Assembly (NCBI GenBank): GCA_013397115.1
Contig: VWZW01004757.1
Location: forward strand, 379,764 to 443,763
DNA from: Edolisoma coerulescens
Taxonomy: Eukaryota; Chordata; Aves; Passeriformes; Campephagidae
Direction of reading: 5' to 3'
DNA: 64,000 nucleotides
Shown: piece by piece, positions 28,301 to 41,230 of the stretch
How positions within the stretch are numbered: the stretch's first letter is position 1
How the letters are laid out: every line of letters starts with the position of its first letter
Notes under the pieces: model-generated
What the model was told of the DNA's origin: nothing
Seen by the model: only the letters and a program-made list of their open reading frames with translations
Database searches by the model: none
Program-made: the position numbers and the translations under genes

Positions 28301-31300
28301 CTGATCTCCCAGGATTTGCTGGAGAAAACTCCATTGGGGCTTCCAAAGGCAAATCTGGGACTGGCTGCAGCGCAGATGTCTGCAAGCAACAATAGGCTGA
28401 GCTGAGCCCCACGCTCCCACAGCAAAGGGGGGAGGGAGAAAAGCAGAAGAAAGAGAAGGGGAAAAGCAAAGCAGAAAATCGTTGGAGATTACTTCAGCCC
28501 CTCGTGATAACATCAAAAGGGAAGAGCCGTAAATTCGGATCCCATTAAACGCCGGGGGGGGAGCAGGAAAAGCTTTTTTGGGGCCACAGCTGCAGGTTTG
28601 GGGTGGGCAGAGCTCTGTGCTGCGTTTGTGGGGTACACTGGGGGTGCTGGGCACGGCTTTCACTCCCCAATTCCCTGAGATCAGGGGGTCCCTGGAGTGT
28701 TTGGGGTCTCCATTCCCACTTCAGGGATCGCACAGGGTGTGAATCCCTCACACATGGGGCCATTTTCACGTTTCCTCTCTGTTTTGCTGCCATCCTTTCC
28801 AAACCCTAAGATCTGTCCCTCCCCCAGCACGAGTCCCTGGGGATTTGCTCTCCCCGCTAATTTGGGATAACTGATTGGATACACATTAAAGCCATTGAGG
28901 ATTTTCTCTCCTGGGGCTTCCCAGGGCATGTCTGACTGCTTTATGCCTTTGTTTAACTGGATAATAACTCCATTTATCATTGTGAACATGGGGGTTTTTT
29001 GTCTCTCAGATGTTTGGGGTTTTTTGTTTATTAATCCCAACTATTATCCCATTGTCCTGTAGCTGATCATCCAAGACAAAAAAAAAAAACCCCAAGGATG
29101 AGGATTTGGAAGGAAATCTCTTATTGTCTTTATTTTTCAGGTGGGAAATAGGTCCTGTTTTAGGGTTTATTGTCTGCTGAGCTGTATAGAAAGCAAAAAA
29201 TCTTGGCCGAGGGGTTTTTCCTGTGCAGGGAATGATGTTCCCAGGATGAGTGTGGTTTGTGCCTGGGACAGAACTTTTTGTGCCTCACAGCTGCAAATCC
29301 TGCAGCATCCAGAAAGGGATGTTGTGAGTTTGGAAAGTCTTCTAAAAGAACCAAAAAAGAGGAGAAAAAAACCCCATTAACTTCATTCTTAAGGGATTTG
29401 GGAAGGCCAGGGAGTTCTTGTGCGTTAAGATTTTCGGGACAGCACTTTTTTTTGTTTGTTTAAAATTGATTGGGAGTGACAGAAATGTGGGAACTGGGTT
29501 CTAACACCAAGAAAAAAGCTGTTACTTCCTCGCAGCCCCCAGACAATGGTTAATTGTTCTAATTTGGGTCACTCCCCTGCTGGGCTGCAGCAGGAATTCT
29601 TCACCCGGGCTCTTTCATCATTAAAGTTGGCCTCTTTTCCATGGGGTTTTGGCCTCCCCCCACCCCCGGTGCAGCCCCTCAGGGCTCTGCCCATCCCCAG
29701 GGGTTCTGCTGCTGGAGGAAGAGCGTGGGGATGAATTTTGTAATGAAAACAAATTAATTTGCTTTAATATCTTTATCACCAGGCTTTGTGGTCTGCTCTG
29801 AGCTCTCTCCTTCTGGAGAAATGGAGTTTGGGGACCCAAACCTTGCCCGTGTGGTGATGCAAGGAGGGCAGGCAGTGACTCCAGGGTTGTTTATGCCCAG
29901 TGGAACCACAGCCCTGCTCCTCCCGGGGTTGTTTTCCCACGGTGAAATCCTTCTGCTCCCAACTATCCCGGCAGAGAAACGAGGAAAACACCCAGGGGTG
30001 GCTCATTTGGGGTGAAAGGGGTTGTGCAGATGCTGGGTGAGGCCTCACCCATGGGATCAGGGCTCCCTGCAGCTTTTGGCAGGACACAGATCCCAACTCC
30101 CAAGCTCTCCCTGCTCCTATTTATCCCAGGGTTTGACCGATTCCCGTTCCTTCACCCAGAGCCTGGTGGTCCCCAGCACGGGCCCATCCTTTATGGGGAC
30201 AGCCAGGGCTTGGCTGGTGCCTCTTCCCTTGTTTTCCAGCTGAACAAATCCTGCTGGAGCAGGGCTGGCTGTGCATTGCACGGTGCCACCAACCCCATTC
30301 CCAGCTGAAATCTGTTAAGGGATTCAACCTCCAGGCTCCTCCCAACAGCCCTCTCCTTCTCCAGAGGGCTGGAGCAGAGCGGGAATGATGGGGAAAGAGG
30401 CCCTTCGCAGGGAAATCCTCTGCTCTCAGCTCTCCCCGCATCCCTCCTGCGCTCCACGCCGCGTCCGAAGGCCGGGAATTGTGCTGGAGAGGACACGATC
30501 CCGTGGAAGCCACGGCACTGCCCAAAAGGTGCTCCTAAAAACTGCTCCCCTGAGCCGAGCCTTGCAGCAGCTGGGCTTTGTGTGCTCCCTGAGCCAGCCT
30601 GGGATTGCTCTGCAGGGCACAACTTCTCCTCAGAGCTTTCCAGCCAGCATGGATGGAAGGGAAAGAGGGAGCCGTGCAGCATTCCTGCTCCTTCCAGGAG
30701 CTCCTTCAGGTGCTGCCCACAGCAGTTCTGCTGTGTGTGAGCCAGGATTCTGTCCCAGATGCAATATCCTGGCACTGGGAGCAAATTCATGGATGTTCCC
30801 AGCTGTGTGGCTGATGGATGTGTGGGAGCTCAGCATTTCTCAGCGGGTTGGGAGCACAGTGCTCAGGAAAAGGGCACATCCCAGCCTTTTTCCTGTCAGC
30901 AGCATCAGCTGGGAAAGCTGAGCTCTGTGTGTGGTCTGTCCCATCTCCCCAGCCCTGTCATGGATGCAGTTTTCCTCCCAGAGTTTGGGAATCAGATAAC
31001 AAATACATGTTCCCACTCCCTGCCTGGAGACATCTCCTGTGCTGCCTTTCCTGGGTGTTATTTCAGGAGAATTTGCTGCTGGAATTGGGCTCTGGAGGTG
31101 AGAAAATGCAATTCTTGTGCTTGGTGATTGTCCTTTCCATGGAAAAGGCACTCGGGGTTTCCCAAACCCCAGCACTATGGCATCCAGGCTCTGCAGGCTG
31201 AGGTTTCCCTGCCCTCTGCCCACAAAAAATCAGCTTTATATCGCCCTTCCATGAGCGATGTGCTGCAGACTGATGGAGATGTGGCAGAAAATCCTTTTTT

Positions 31301-31592
31301 GGCCGTGGATTTGGATGTTGTGGGAAGCGATTCATCCCTGGAAGCACCAGGGGAGGACAGCAGGAGCTGCCCAGAGGGGTTTGTGGCTTCTTTTCCATCA
31401 TTCCTGAGGGTGCTGATGGTGCCGAGCAGAGGGCTGGATGGGGAGCAGGGATCTTATCCCAAGCCAGAGGGAGCATCCCACAGGAATAGTGCTTGGCATC
31501 ACCCCTCCTCCAGGCTAATCCGCTCACCCCAGGGCTCTCCCCATTCCCCAGCGAGGTTCAAACCTTGCCCAGCACGAGCTGGGCGGGTTCTT

Positions 31593-31628
31593 AAGCTGAT
31601 TTTTAAGCTGATTTTCAAGCTGATTCCC
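31593..31628. repeat. 12-bp tandem repeat, 3 copies
   Basis: AAGCTGATTTTT, AAGCTGATTTTC and AAGCTGATTCCC in tandem. Confidence 0.85.
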
Positions 31629-32211
31629 TTTCCAAACAAGCTCTTGGGCTCAGTCCCACCAGGGTGTGCGTCAGCTCCAATTATTTCCTGACACACTTGG
31701 ATCAGGAACAGGGAAAAGCTTTTGTTTGGGGCCTGAGAGGAGCCCTTGGCACGGCACCAGCAAAGTCCCTTTTCTCCTGCACACACGTTTTGGGGCTACT
31801 CTGGGGAGGAATTGCAGAGGTTTGGGTAAAAAACCTAAAAAACAAGGGGTCCTCAAGCACAGAGTTTGTGTCTCACCCATGGGAATGAGATGTGCAGAAG
31901 GAAGGAGCCCATCCTGTGCCTTAGGAGGGCTCTGAAATGGAAATTTTATTTATCCCAGCGCTAAACTGGGGGTTTTATCTACCAGAGTTGACGTGTGCAG
32001 GAATCACGGGCTCTAAATCATTTTGAAACCCCCCCAAAAAATCGAATTATCCCAGAACCTGCAGGGCTTGGGAGTCGAGCTGGTGAAGAAAAAGGGCTGA
32101 AAGGGTCGGGGTGGATACAGAAGGATGAGCTGGATGTGGAGAGGGGATTAAAATATTCCTTGTCCTGCTCCTGCCTTTCCTCGGAGCCCTCAGAGTGCTG
32201 TGTCAGCATGG

Positions 32212-32290
32212 CTGGGCTGAGTTCTGCCGGGCTGGGCTCTGCCGGGCCGGGCTCTGCTGGGACAGGCTCTGCTGAGCTGAACTCCTTTGG
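32212..32290. repeat. 15-bp degenerate tandem repeat
   Basis: About five copies of a unit like GGCTGGGCTCTGCCG, decaying to the right. It accounts for the repetitive peptide frames seen there. Confidence 0.8.
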
Positions 32291-33637
32291 GCTGAATTAC
32301 CCAGGAATTGGTTTGATGGGAAGTCCAGGAAGGAGCATCCCTCAACCATCTGGAGCTCTGGGAGCTGCTTGAGGGAAAAAAACCCTCTTGTTGGAGAGGC
32401 AAGATGGCCGTGGCACATCTGAACCAGCAAAAATTTGGGTTTTTTTTTTTACTTTTTTAGCTTCTTCTCCAAGTGAATCATTTCACTTCCCCAACAGTTC
32501 AGCTGGGATAACACTGGAAACAGCTTTAATTGGCCTGTCAGGGTTATATTTGAGGCAATTTGCAGGACGAGTGTCCTTCCCCCTCACGATTTTAGCACAT
32601 TGTTTCTTTTTCCATCCCGCTTTTTCCAGGTAGGCCTCGGAGCTGCAAACCCCCACTCACCCCTGAGGGTGGACTCTGCAGTTTCAGGGGCTGCTTAAAA
32701 ATAAAATTTTAAAAAAAAAAAAATACCTGAAATGAAAGCTGCTGGCACCCGGCAGCTCGCTGTGGGGAAAAAAAATAAAATACTGGGAGGTGTTAAAATT
32801 TGTGGTGTTTTCTCCTCACCTGGGGGCTGGTGCTTCCACAGCCAGGGAGGTGTTGCTGGCAGCGCTGCCTTCCCAAAATCTTTTGAGGCTCTAATTAAGG
32901 AATTGCTTGCGTTTCAGAGAGAAACATGAGGTAAAAACCTCGTTTCATTTAATTTTCTCAGTGTTAATCCCACAGGCTGAGCCTCCCAGGGTTCGTCCAT
33001 CCCCAGGGCCGGGGATGGTTCTTGCCACGGGGTGTCCGCTGGGAGAGGAGTTGTGGGAATGCCTGAGGAATGACATTTGTGGGATTAAAAGCCTGATTTT
33101 GAGTTCAGCATGGCGATGGATGTTGAAAAGTTAAGGGTTTAAATGTGCTCCTGTAAACCCAGATTTCCTGGGAAGTGGCTCCTGGTCCATGGTGTTTTCC
33201 ATACCCCGTGTCCTTCTGGGATCCCTGGAGCTGGGGCTTCTCCCTGAAATCCCCAGACATTTCCTGCCTTCAGGGCAGATGGAGCTGGGCAATTTCCCTG
33301 GAATTATCAGGGAAAAATCAGCTGGAAAATCAGCTTGTGATAAATGGGAATCACTGTGTGGGTACCTGAATATATCTGGGAATAAACTCCTCCAATTTAT
33401 GTCAAGGCTTCGTTCTTAGAGTGGAGTCAAATCCCACAAATCCTGAGCTGGTATTTCTGCAGAGATGTCCTGGTTTTGTGGTTGTTGCGTGGGTTTGTTT
33501 TTTTTACCCTGCTGTAATTGTTTCCCTGTACACCCCCGAGTGATTTGTCAAAATCCCAGTTGCTCCCTGGTAATTCAATATTTATGATGTCTTTATAGGG
33601 CCGGTCCCGCTCCGCTGACTCGGTGGTGAGGGGGGGA

Positions 33638-33671
33638 ATAAATTGCATAAATTGCATAAAAATTGCATAAA
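33638..33671. repeat. TAAATTGCA-type short tandem repeat
   Basis: ATTGCATAA is repeated three times with variable A-rich spacing. Confidence 0.8.
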
Positions 33672-34491
33672 TGAGGCTGCAAAAACCTGAGCTCTCAGGG
33701 AGGATGTGAAGGCAACAATAATTGGCTGTCCAGGCAGAGGAGATGCAGCGCCTTCCTCAGCATTCCTGCCTGGATTTCCCCAGAAAATCCTTGTGGATGA
33801 ACAGCCCATGCTGGCTGTTTATTGTAGGGTTTCCTCTTTAATTCCTGTGTCTTCCCTAATGATGCAGCAGTTTGGTAAAAGCAGGCAGGCAGCACAAATT
33901 GGCACATCTTGGATCTTTTTTTTTATCATTATTGATCTTTCAGTCGGGTTCATCTCTGCCTGTGACCTTTCAGAGACCGAGAGAGGCACAGCAGGGTGGC
34001 TGGTTTGAATTATTGGCTGTCAGATTATGGGTATGAAAATCCTGGAATGAAACACGACTGAACAGTCTGGATACTGAGAATTAGGTTTCATTTTATTTTT
34101 ATTTCAAAATAATTCAATTAAAATGAACAATTTGAAAATATCTATATATTATCATCGATAAAATTAGAAATTAAATATAAAATATTTCTATTTTAGGACC
34201 CAAAATTTCTACACCCAAATCCTTAGAAACTTGCAGACTTCAAGTTTTCCAAGCCAGTATCCCTTGGGCTGGAAATGTGAGTTGAAATTGAGTAAACACT
34301 GTTTTTCTTCATGTTTTTATTTTTCGTAACAATGAAATGTTGCGAGATTTCCTCTTTCCAAGACTCCATCAGCTCACAAAACCTCTGGGAAGTAGTTTTT
34401 GGTGGTAATGCATGGGTAATTTAATCAAATGTAATCAATCTCTGCCAAATTTTCGTGCTGGAAGCTGTTGCGTGGTGTCAAATGATAATAG

Positions 34492-34555
34492 AAGAATAAC
34501 AATAATTAAATAATAATTTAATAATAATAATAATAATAATAATAGTAATAGTCCT
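34492..34555. repeat. TAA microsatellite in an AT-rich tract
   Basis: Interrupted then pure runs of AAT/TAA, ending about 170 bases before the LRRC75A exon 3 acceptor. The surrounding 34.08-34.56 kb is strongly AT-rich. Confidence 0.9.
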
Positions 34556-34727
34556 GCAGTATCTGAGCAATCAGAGAGGTTTTTTTCCCCCATTCCTAGA
34601 CAGTTTTGAGGGTGGTCCCTCAAGGCTTCCCAGCTCCCGGCTGGAGCCGCTCCGGGCTCGGAGCATCCCATGAGTGTGATGGCAATGCTGCAGAGCCCTC
34701 ACCCGGTGCCCATTCCATGTTTTTCAG

Positions 34728-34840
34728 GAAGGGGACTCGCTGGGAGCCATGGAGAAGCTCTGCAGGCAGCTCACCTACCACCTGAGCCCCCACTCGCAGT
34801 GGAGACGCCAGGGCATCATGAAGAGGAAGCCGCAGTCCTG
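34728..34840 (+). CDS. LRRC75A: LRRC75A coding exon 3
   Basis: Internal exon of 113 bp that continues exon 2 in frame: Glu-Gly-Asp-Ser-Leu-Gly, then AMEKLCRQLTYHLSPHSQW, then a basic stretch RRQGIMKRKPQS. The acceptor is tttttcag and the donor is GTGAGT. The exon ends with two bases of a Cys codon completed by the first base of exon 4 (phase 2). The sequence follows human LRRC75A closely (EGDALGAMEKLCRQL and the basic K-R-K-P-Q region, from memory). In the visible protein it supplies residues 44 to 81. The basic stretch before the leucine-rich part could be an interaction or localisation patch, but that is inference. About 180 bp upstream lies a strongly AT-rich tract with a TAA microsatellite. 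Confidence 0.93.
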
Positions 34841-37353
34841 GTGAGTCCCCGCCGCTGGGTCGCTGTCCCCACGCTGCCCTTGCCACCCCTCAGGGCCACC
34901 AGGGGCTGGGGACAGTGGGAAGAGGGGTTTTCCATGATGGTTTTGGCAAATGTGGGAGCTGCCTGCTGCTCCCACAAATCCAGCGGGAGGAAGGGAAGTG
35001 CTCAAAGCCGGAAGGGAGCTGAGGTGTCACCACCGCTTCCCAGCTTGTCACCACCTCCAAAATCCTCCTTCCTCTCCAATCTCACCAGCATTTCCCCCAT
35101 TTCTGGTCCCTTCACGCCCCTCCAGAGGTGTTTTCCTCTATTCCCATCTTCCTTTCCCTGTTGCAGAGAAGAGCAGCACTTCAGTGCCCGGGGAGGAGGA
35201 ATCCTCAGGAAAACCTGAGACATCCATCCTCCAAACATCCTTTGTCTCCCAAACTGCTCCAAGAGCTCCTAATTAGCTGGTAATTAATGTCCAGGCACGT
35301 GTCACCATGCACGGCCGTGGCTTGCAGTTTGCACAGAAGGAATTTTGTTGTTAAAAACAGGAGGGAAAAAATATCCCCAAATCCCTTCCTCATCCAGCTC
35401 CTCAGCACAGCATTCCCAGCTGGTGTCCTCCTGGATCCGCAGAGCTGAGAAAGCTGTGGATGAGGCTGATGGGAATGGAAAGGGCTGCTTGTTTTCCTGA
35501 TGTTGGGCATTAGATATTTATTATTTTTGCTTAAGGAAGCGAGAAATAGAAACGGAGCTGCAGGCTGGGAGAGTCAGGATTTGGATCCAGGTGCTGGCTC
35601 GTGGTGCCAGGAGAGTTTGGGTTGTAATGGAGCTGTAGTGGGAATGAATCCAATGAAAAAAACTGGGATAGAGAAGGAGAGGGGAGGAATGTGGTCACAG
35701 GAGGGAAAAAGCCACAAGGAGATAAAGGATTGTGTGGGCAAATAGGATTAGGAGTGTTTTTTCCAGGGATCTGGCTCAGCATCAGTGCTGTCCTGAGAGA
35801 ACAAATGTGGAGAAATATATTTAATTATCGATGATAATTACCTTTTTGGTGCTTTTTAAGGTGTATTATGGCTAAAATTTGCAGTTTCCAATAAAGCAGC
35901 AGAAACTGGGGGAATGTTGGAGTTCCCAGGCTGCGTCCCGCGGGCACAGGGAGCTGGGAATGACCCAGCAGCTCATTACCCTCGTGGGGTTTCCTCTTAA
36001 TTAGAGTAGGAAACGCTCACCCCTTCTCACCCCATCAGGGCATTGTTAAAGTCACACTGATGCTGCATCGCGGGGGGAGCTCTTTCCAGCCCCCCAAACC
36101 CCCAGGAAATCCTTGAAAATGGAAAAAAAAATTCCAAGCTGTGCTTTGTGCCCCTCTGTCTTTAATTACCAATCGCTGTCCTTAATCCCCGGCCTGGGAT
36201 GAGCAGCGGTGTGAGCACAGCCTCGTGCCCGAGATTTGCAGGGCTTTATCTGCAGCTTTTCCTTGGAGCAGCCGCCAAATAGCTGAGGTTTTCCAGGGCT
36301 TTAAGGGCAGGGATGAGGTTTCGGGATTAGGTTTCAGGACGAGGTTTCGGCTGTCAGCGAGCCCTTGACCACATGGAAGTGACCTCAGGGCTGCCAGCGT
36401 GGGATGCTGGCTGCTGGTTCTGCCCCAGCCAGGCTTTGGAGGGTGGGATTTTCCTGGATTTCTGGTTTGGATGCTCTTTTGGGAGGTGGCCGTGGGTTGA
36501 ACCCTTTGCTGGAAGTTGAAGTCAGGCTTTTGTTAAGGTCTGAATGCCATAAAACAGGGATTTTATAGAGACCAGAGAGCGCATCCCACTGTGGATTGGG
36601 GTTTCCAAGTGCCCTGTGCTGCTCTCAAGGGAATCACGAGCTCCCATTCCCAGGTGTTGGCATTGCCCTGCTGCCAGATGTTGCTGGAACTCCCCAATAT
36701 TAGGGATCCACTCTTTCTGGCGTGGCTGCTCCAGGGAAAATCGCTTTCCTTCATCCCACACCCACCGTCTCCATCGCAGGGGATAAAAGGAAGCAGAGCA
36801 GCGGGAGGAGGAGGATGGGGACTGATGATGGAGCTGATTTTTTAGCCGGGCAGCCAGAGGGGGAGGCTGTGCTTCCCAATCCCATCTCCTCCCAGGAATC
36901 CCGCCCAGCCTGGGTGTGCTAAATCCAGGGAGACACTCTCTGCACGGGCTCTGCTCTGCTGCCTGGCACCGGAGCCCCCAAATCTCTGCCAAATGACCAT
37001 ATTTTTTTGGCACCTTAGAAATCTGGCTGCCTCTCCCTCGCTTGCCTCCGCGCCTCCCTCGGAATACGTTAAACATCCAGGGATGAAAATCCGGGAAAGC
37101 CAACAGCAGCAGAATGAAGGCAGCCTGCTCAAGTCATTTCCCTGCGCCTGGCTCTGCCTGGGGACACGATTCCAGTGTGGAATTAGCTCCTGGAATCTCC
37201 CTCTCCGCTCCTGGAGTCTCTCTGCTCCTGCTGCTGCCAAGCGCTCGCTGTCAGCATCACCAGAGCGAAACCGGGAATCAAAGCTCCCGTCGTTGCTGTG
37301 GAGCACGGGCTGGGAGGGAGGAGGTGTTTCCCAGGGGAAACGCCCTCCGAGGC

Positions 37354-37431
37354 TTTCCCATCCCGCGGGGATATCCCATTCCTTTCCCATCCCATTCCTT
37401 TCCCATCCCGCGGGGATCTCCCGTTCCTTTC
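37354..37431. repeat. 45-bp-period partial duplication
   Basis: TTTCCCATCCCGCGGGGATA recurs 45 bases later as TTTCCCATCCCGCGGGGATC, with TCCCATTCCTTTCCCATCCC between. Confidence 0.8.
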
Positions 37432-38061
37432 CTGGCTGTGGTAGGAATGAGCCAGGAATGCAGCAGGGAGGATGGAGCAGCGGGCACCAGCTGAAGGAAT
37501 ATCAAATATTCACGTTGTAACTCCAAATTTACATCGGATAAACCCTTTTTTTTTTTGCACACAATTCCTGTTCATGCCCTTGCACGAAGCGGGGAAGGAT
37601 TTAGGGTGAAGCAGCTCAGTTTAAATGGAATTCAGTGGGGTCCATCTGGACCTGAATTCGTGGATTTTTGAACTCTGCTGCTGTGCAACAAGCAGAGAAA
37701 CCCCCAAATGTCCACACCAGGGTGAGCCAACGTGGCACTTTCTAACCCTGTTTTTTGTTTCACAGCTCCCAGCCCTCGCTCGTGCAAACCCCCCAGTGCT
37801 GGCACATGGGAAGTGCCAGGAGCTGATCCTTTTCCCACTTCTCCTGGGTTTTCCAGGTGGTTTTCCTTAGCTCCAGCCCACTCTCTTGTCTTTGCCGCTT
37901 GTCCTCTCTGCTGGTGACACCTGCGACTGAACTCCCTGTGGCTCTGTCAACACCCTGTGATGTGAAATCATTAGAAATCACCTTGAAAACAGCAGGAAAA
38001 TGAATAATTTGGGACAGCTTTTGGAAATGTAGAGGCTCCATGAGGCTCTGGCAGATTGAAC

Positions 38062-38118
38062 CCTTGGCTGGGGTTAACCCCAGGTTTAACCCTGGCAGAT
38101 TTAACCCTGGGGTTTAAC
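38062..38118. repeat. Mixed tandem and inverted repeat of a TTAACCCC-type word
   Basis: Several copies of TTTAACCC(T/C) lie together, and AACCCCAG is mirrored downstream by CTGGGGTT, allowing a hairpin. No function assigned. Confidence 0.7.
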
Positions 38119-41116
38119 CCCAGATTTAAGCTGAGGGTTGGATGTTCTCCATGGCATTTGGCATCCAGGTACAAAGACCAGAAGGTGTTTGGGTTTAGTG
38201 ATGAATTTAGAAGCTGAGCAGCCTCATTTTGATGGCAGGAATGATCTTTTAGCATCCCACTCCTGATTTCATTGGGAAAATATTGAAGGAATGCTGGCTG
38301 CTGGGTTTTCACGTTGGCAGTGCCTGCTTGCATTGCTTTACAAAGGAAAAAAAAAAATCTTTAAAAAAAGAGTTTTCATGGTGGGAGAAGCCCTTTGGAG
38401 AACAGAAAGGGAATGTTTGTGGCTGGGAATCCTCCTCTGCTGTGGCAGCTGGTGGGCGAGCGAGAGGAGAAGTCGGAGCTCCTGCAACAAACGCTCCCTT
38501 CAGAGCATCCAGCACAAATCCAGGCGGTGGGAGGAGGCTGGAGCAGGGTCTCCTGGTCATTAAAATCCCATTTCTGTGTGTGCTGGGAGCTGCTGCAGGA
38601 GAGCAGGGAAAGTGGGAGCTGGAGCCTTTGGGATGAGTGTGGGTGATCCCTTCTCCCTGTGCCCATGGGATGTCATTGTGCTGTCCCAGGACATTCCATG
38701 GCTGTCCCAGGGACAGAGGATGCTACAAATGCTGCAGAACTCAGGCTGGCTGCTGGGATTTGGGCTGCTGGTGTCGTTTTCCACCTTTTGCAGTGGAAAA
38801 TGGGCGATTCCCAAACTTCCCTGCTCTTTCCAGCACAGCCTGAGGCTCTGGGCATGGAGAAAAGCAAAGCTCTGGCTCCTGGGGGTTCTTCAGGTTGGGA
38901 AGTGGGGTTGGGAAGCAGAGGGATGCTCAGCCCTGGCTTGGAGGTGGGTCCTGCACCCCACAGGAGGAGGTGGGTGAGGCTCAGAGCTGCCCCTGGCCAG
39001 GGTGGATCTGCTGGTTTTGGCTGGGTTGCATCACCACGGCCGAGGGCTGCACCCTGAGCGGTCACCGAGCCCATAAATCCTTGTCCTCAGGAGATAAATC
39101 CCTGGTTTGGTGGCTCAGTTCATTCCCAGGATGGGCACTAAATTCCAGCTCCTGTCTGCCTGTGCCGGGGTGGAGCAGAGCTTTCCCCTTGCTGTTCCTG
39201 CAGCACAGAAAGACTTAATTACTCTGTTATTCCTGTTAATTGCTCTGAGAGGCCACCTCTGAACATGTCCGACCCTCCTTGTGGGATTGAGGGCTGCAAA
39301 TTAGGATTTAATCTCTGTTTAGTCCTGAAATTCAGCATTTAAATCCCAGCAATAGCTGGGAATGGGGAGGGTTAACCGCAGGCACCGAGTAATCCTCTCT
39401 AATAAATGACTTAATGCGATGGGAAGGCCTGGAGTGACCCAGAAGGGAGCGAAGATTTTTGGGAGAGAGAGAGTGGAAAACCTTTGGGAGACACCTTAGG
39501 TTTGGTGGGGTTCACACAGGGCTCAGCCAGCTTCATAAATTGGGAATATTTTCTCTGCTCTGGCAGAAATGTTTGGAAATTTGTGGTGCTGAAGAGCAGG
39601 AGGGGGCTGGTCCCGGCAGGGCTGTGGGGTTTGGCTCTCCCCCACACACCCCCCATAGCAAATGAGGAGCTTTGATGGGGCTCAGGGCACACAAAGAGGG
39701 GAAAAAAAGGAACTTTTTGAGGTGCCAGTAAGGAGAAATAGTTGGATGTGGGTGATTTTATCCCAGGAATGCCCTTTTCATCACCTCCTCACCTCGCTCT
39801 CCTCCATGGCCATGGGGCATTTCCTCCATCTGCCAGTCTGGGACTCTCTGGACTTTTTATAGCTACTCAAGATGTGACTTTTCTCTTCCTCTTATGGCTG
39901 GGATGGGAACAAACCCTGATTTGCCCTGTCAGTTGTTCTCTTCCCAGTGCTCCTCCACATGATGCTGCTCCTTGGATTTATTCCTTTTGGCACAGTGCCT
40001 GCTGTGTTTGTGCTCCCTGATGGTCTGTGGGACTCCCAAACTGCTCCTTTGCTCTGTGGAAAATCCATTTTCCAACCTATCTGAACGGGAGCAACATTTG
40101 GGGCTGGTTCTTTGTGTGCACCGAGGGGCCTGGCTGGGATTTGGGATTTTTTTGTGGAACCCTGATAGATGGGTTTGAGTGGGGTGGGCAGGTTGCCTCC
40201 CAGAAAAAAAGGGAAAATCCCAACCCTGTGAAGCTGGGATGCAGCTCCCTGGAGCCAGGCATGCATCACAGCACTCACTCCTGCTTGCTGTGAAGAAATC
40301 CCAATGAATCTCTTCTCCAAAAATGCTGTTTAATGTGCAGACATCCCCTCTGGCAGCTCCAGGGGTTTGTGACCGGGCAAAAACCTCGGTGAAATGTTTC
40401 ATCCTGGTGGGAATGCGGTGTGGTATTGGGGGAGGAGAGGAGGAGCAGGCCAGCAATCAGCCAGGACAGGCTGAGTGGGAAGAAGGGAAAAGAAGAAGGG
40501 AAGGATTTCATCCAGCTGGAGTGTTCTGAATGAGAGAGGCATCAAAAAAAAAAAGAAAGAAATCTCTGTCATTTTAAAGTCGATAATGTACAGCACTAAG
40601 AGGCTTTGGAGTGAAATAATTCCCTTTTCAGGCTCGTGGGGTATAAATCCAGGGTGTCAGGGTGTCCCTGGTTTGCACTTTATCCCTGCGTTGGGGAGGG
40701 GGTGTCAGGCAGGGAGGGATGGAGCTGGCAGTGCCCAGGGATGTCCTGAGCTGCTCCCAGCGTCAGTGTTACAACCAAATACGGGCTGGAAACAAACCCA
40801 AAGAATTCCTTTTCCACCCAGTTCTCCCTCCTGGATGATGCTGGAGGGCCCAAAAGCACAGAGAATTCAGGACAGGCCATGGGACAGCACAGCTCAGGCT
40901 CCAGAGGCTGGGAAGGAAAATGCTTCTTGTTGCATTTAGAGAGTCAGAGACCTTTGGCACGAGGCAAAGGGGGCTAAACTGTGAACGAATGAAATGCCTG
41001 GTGTGGGGGGAAAGGTGGGAATGCTGCAACTCCGGGGGAGGAAAGATTGGTGAGGGCTGTGGTTGAGAAATAATCCTGCAGCGTGGGGCTGGTGGCAATG
41101 GAAGGAGCTGCCACCA

Positions 41117-41230
41117 TCGTGGGGTCATTAAGGCTGGAAAAACCTTCTGGGATCAAGTCCACCACGAAGCCAAGTGCACATCTCCACATCTTTTAAGTGC
41201 CTCCAGGTATCCTTTAAATAACTCCAGGGA
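41117..41230 (-). mobile_element. CR1-like LINE fragment
   Basis: GGTCATTAAGGCTGGAAAAA, GATCAAGTCC, TCCACATCTTTTAAGTGCCT and CCAGGTATCC, read in order, match an inverted avian CR1 tail. The insertion is degraded and its far edge is unclear. Confidence 0.72.

Larger units (their letters stand above)
19093..34727 (+). other. LRRC75A: LRRC75A intron 2
   Basis: Intron of 15.6 kb between GTAGGT and tttttcag. I found no further exon. It holds a CR1-like fragment near 22730, short tandem duplications (25291-25332, 31593-31628, 32212-32290, 33638-33671) and an AT-rich zone with a TAA microsatellite just before exon 3. Confidence 0.85.

Noticed and set aside
31550..31620. tRNA-like B-box word (ggttcaaac)
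   Set aside because: No A box, acceptor stem or cloverleaf could be built around it.
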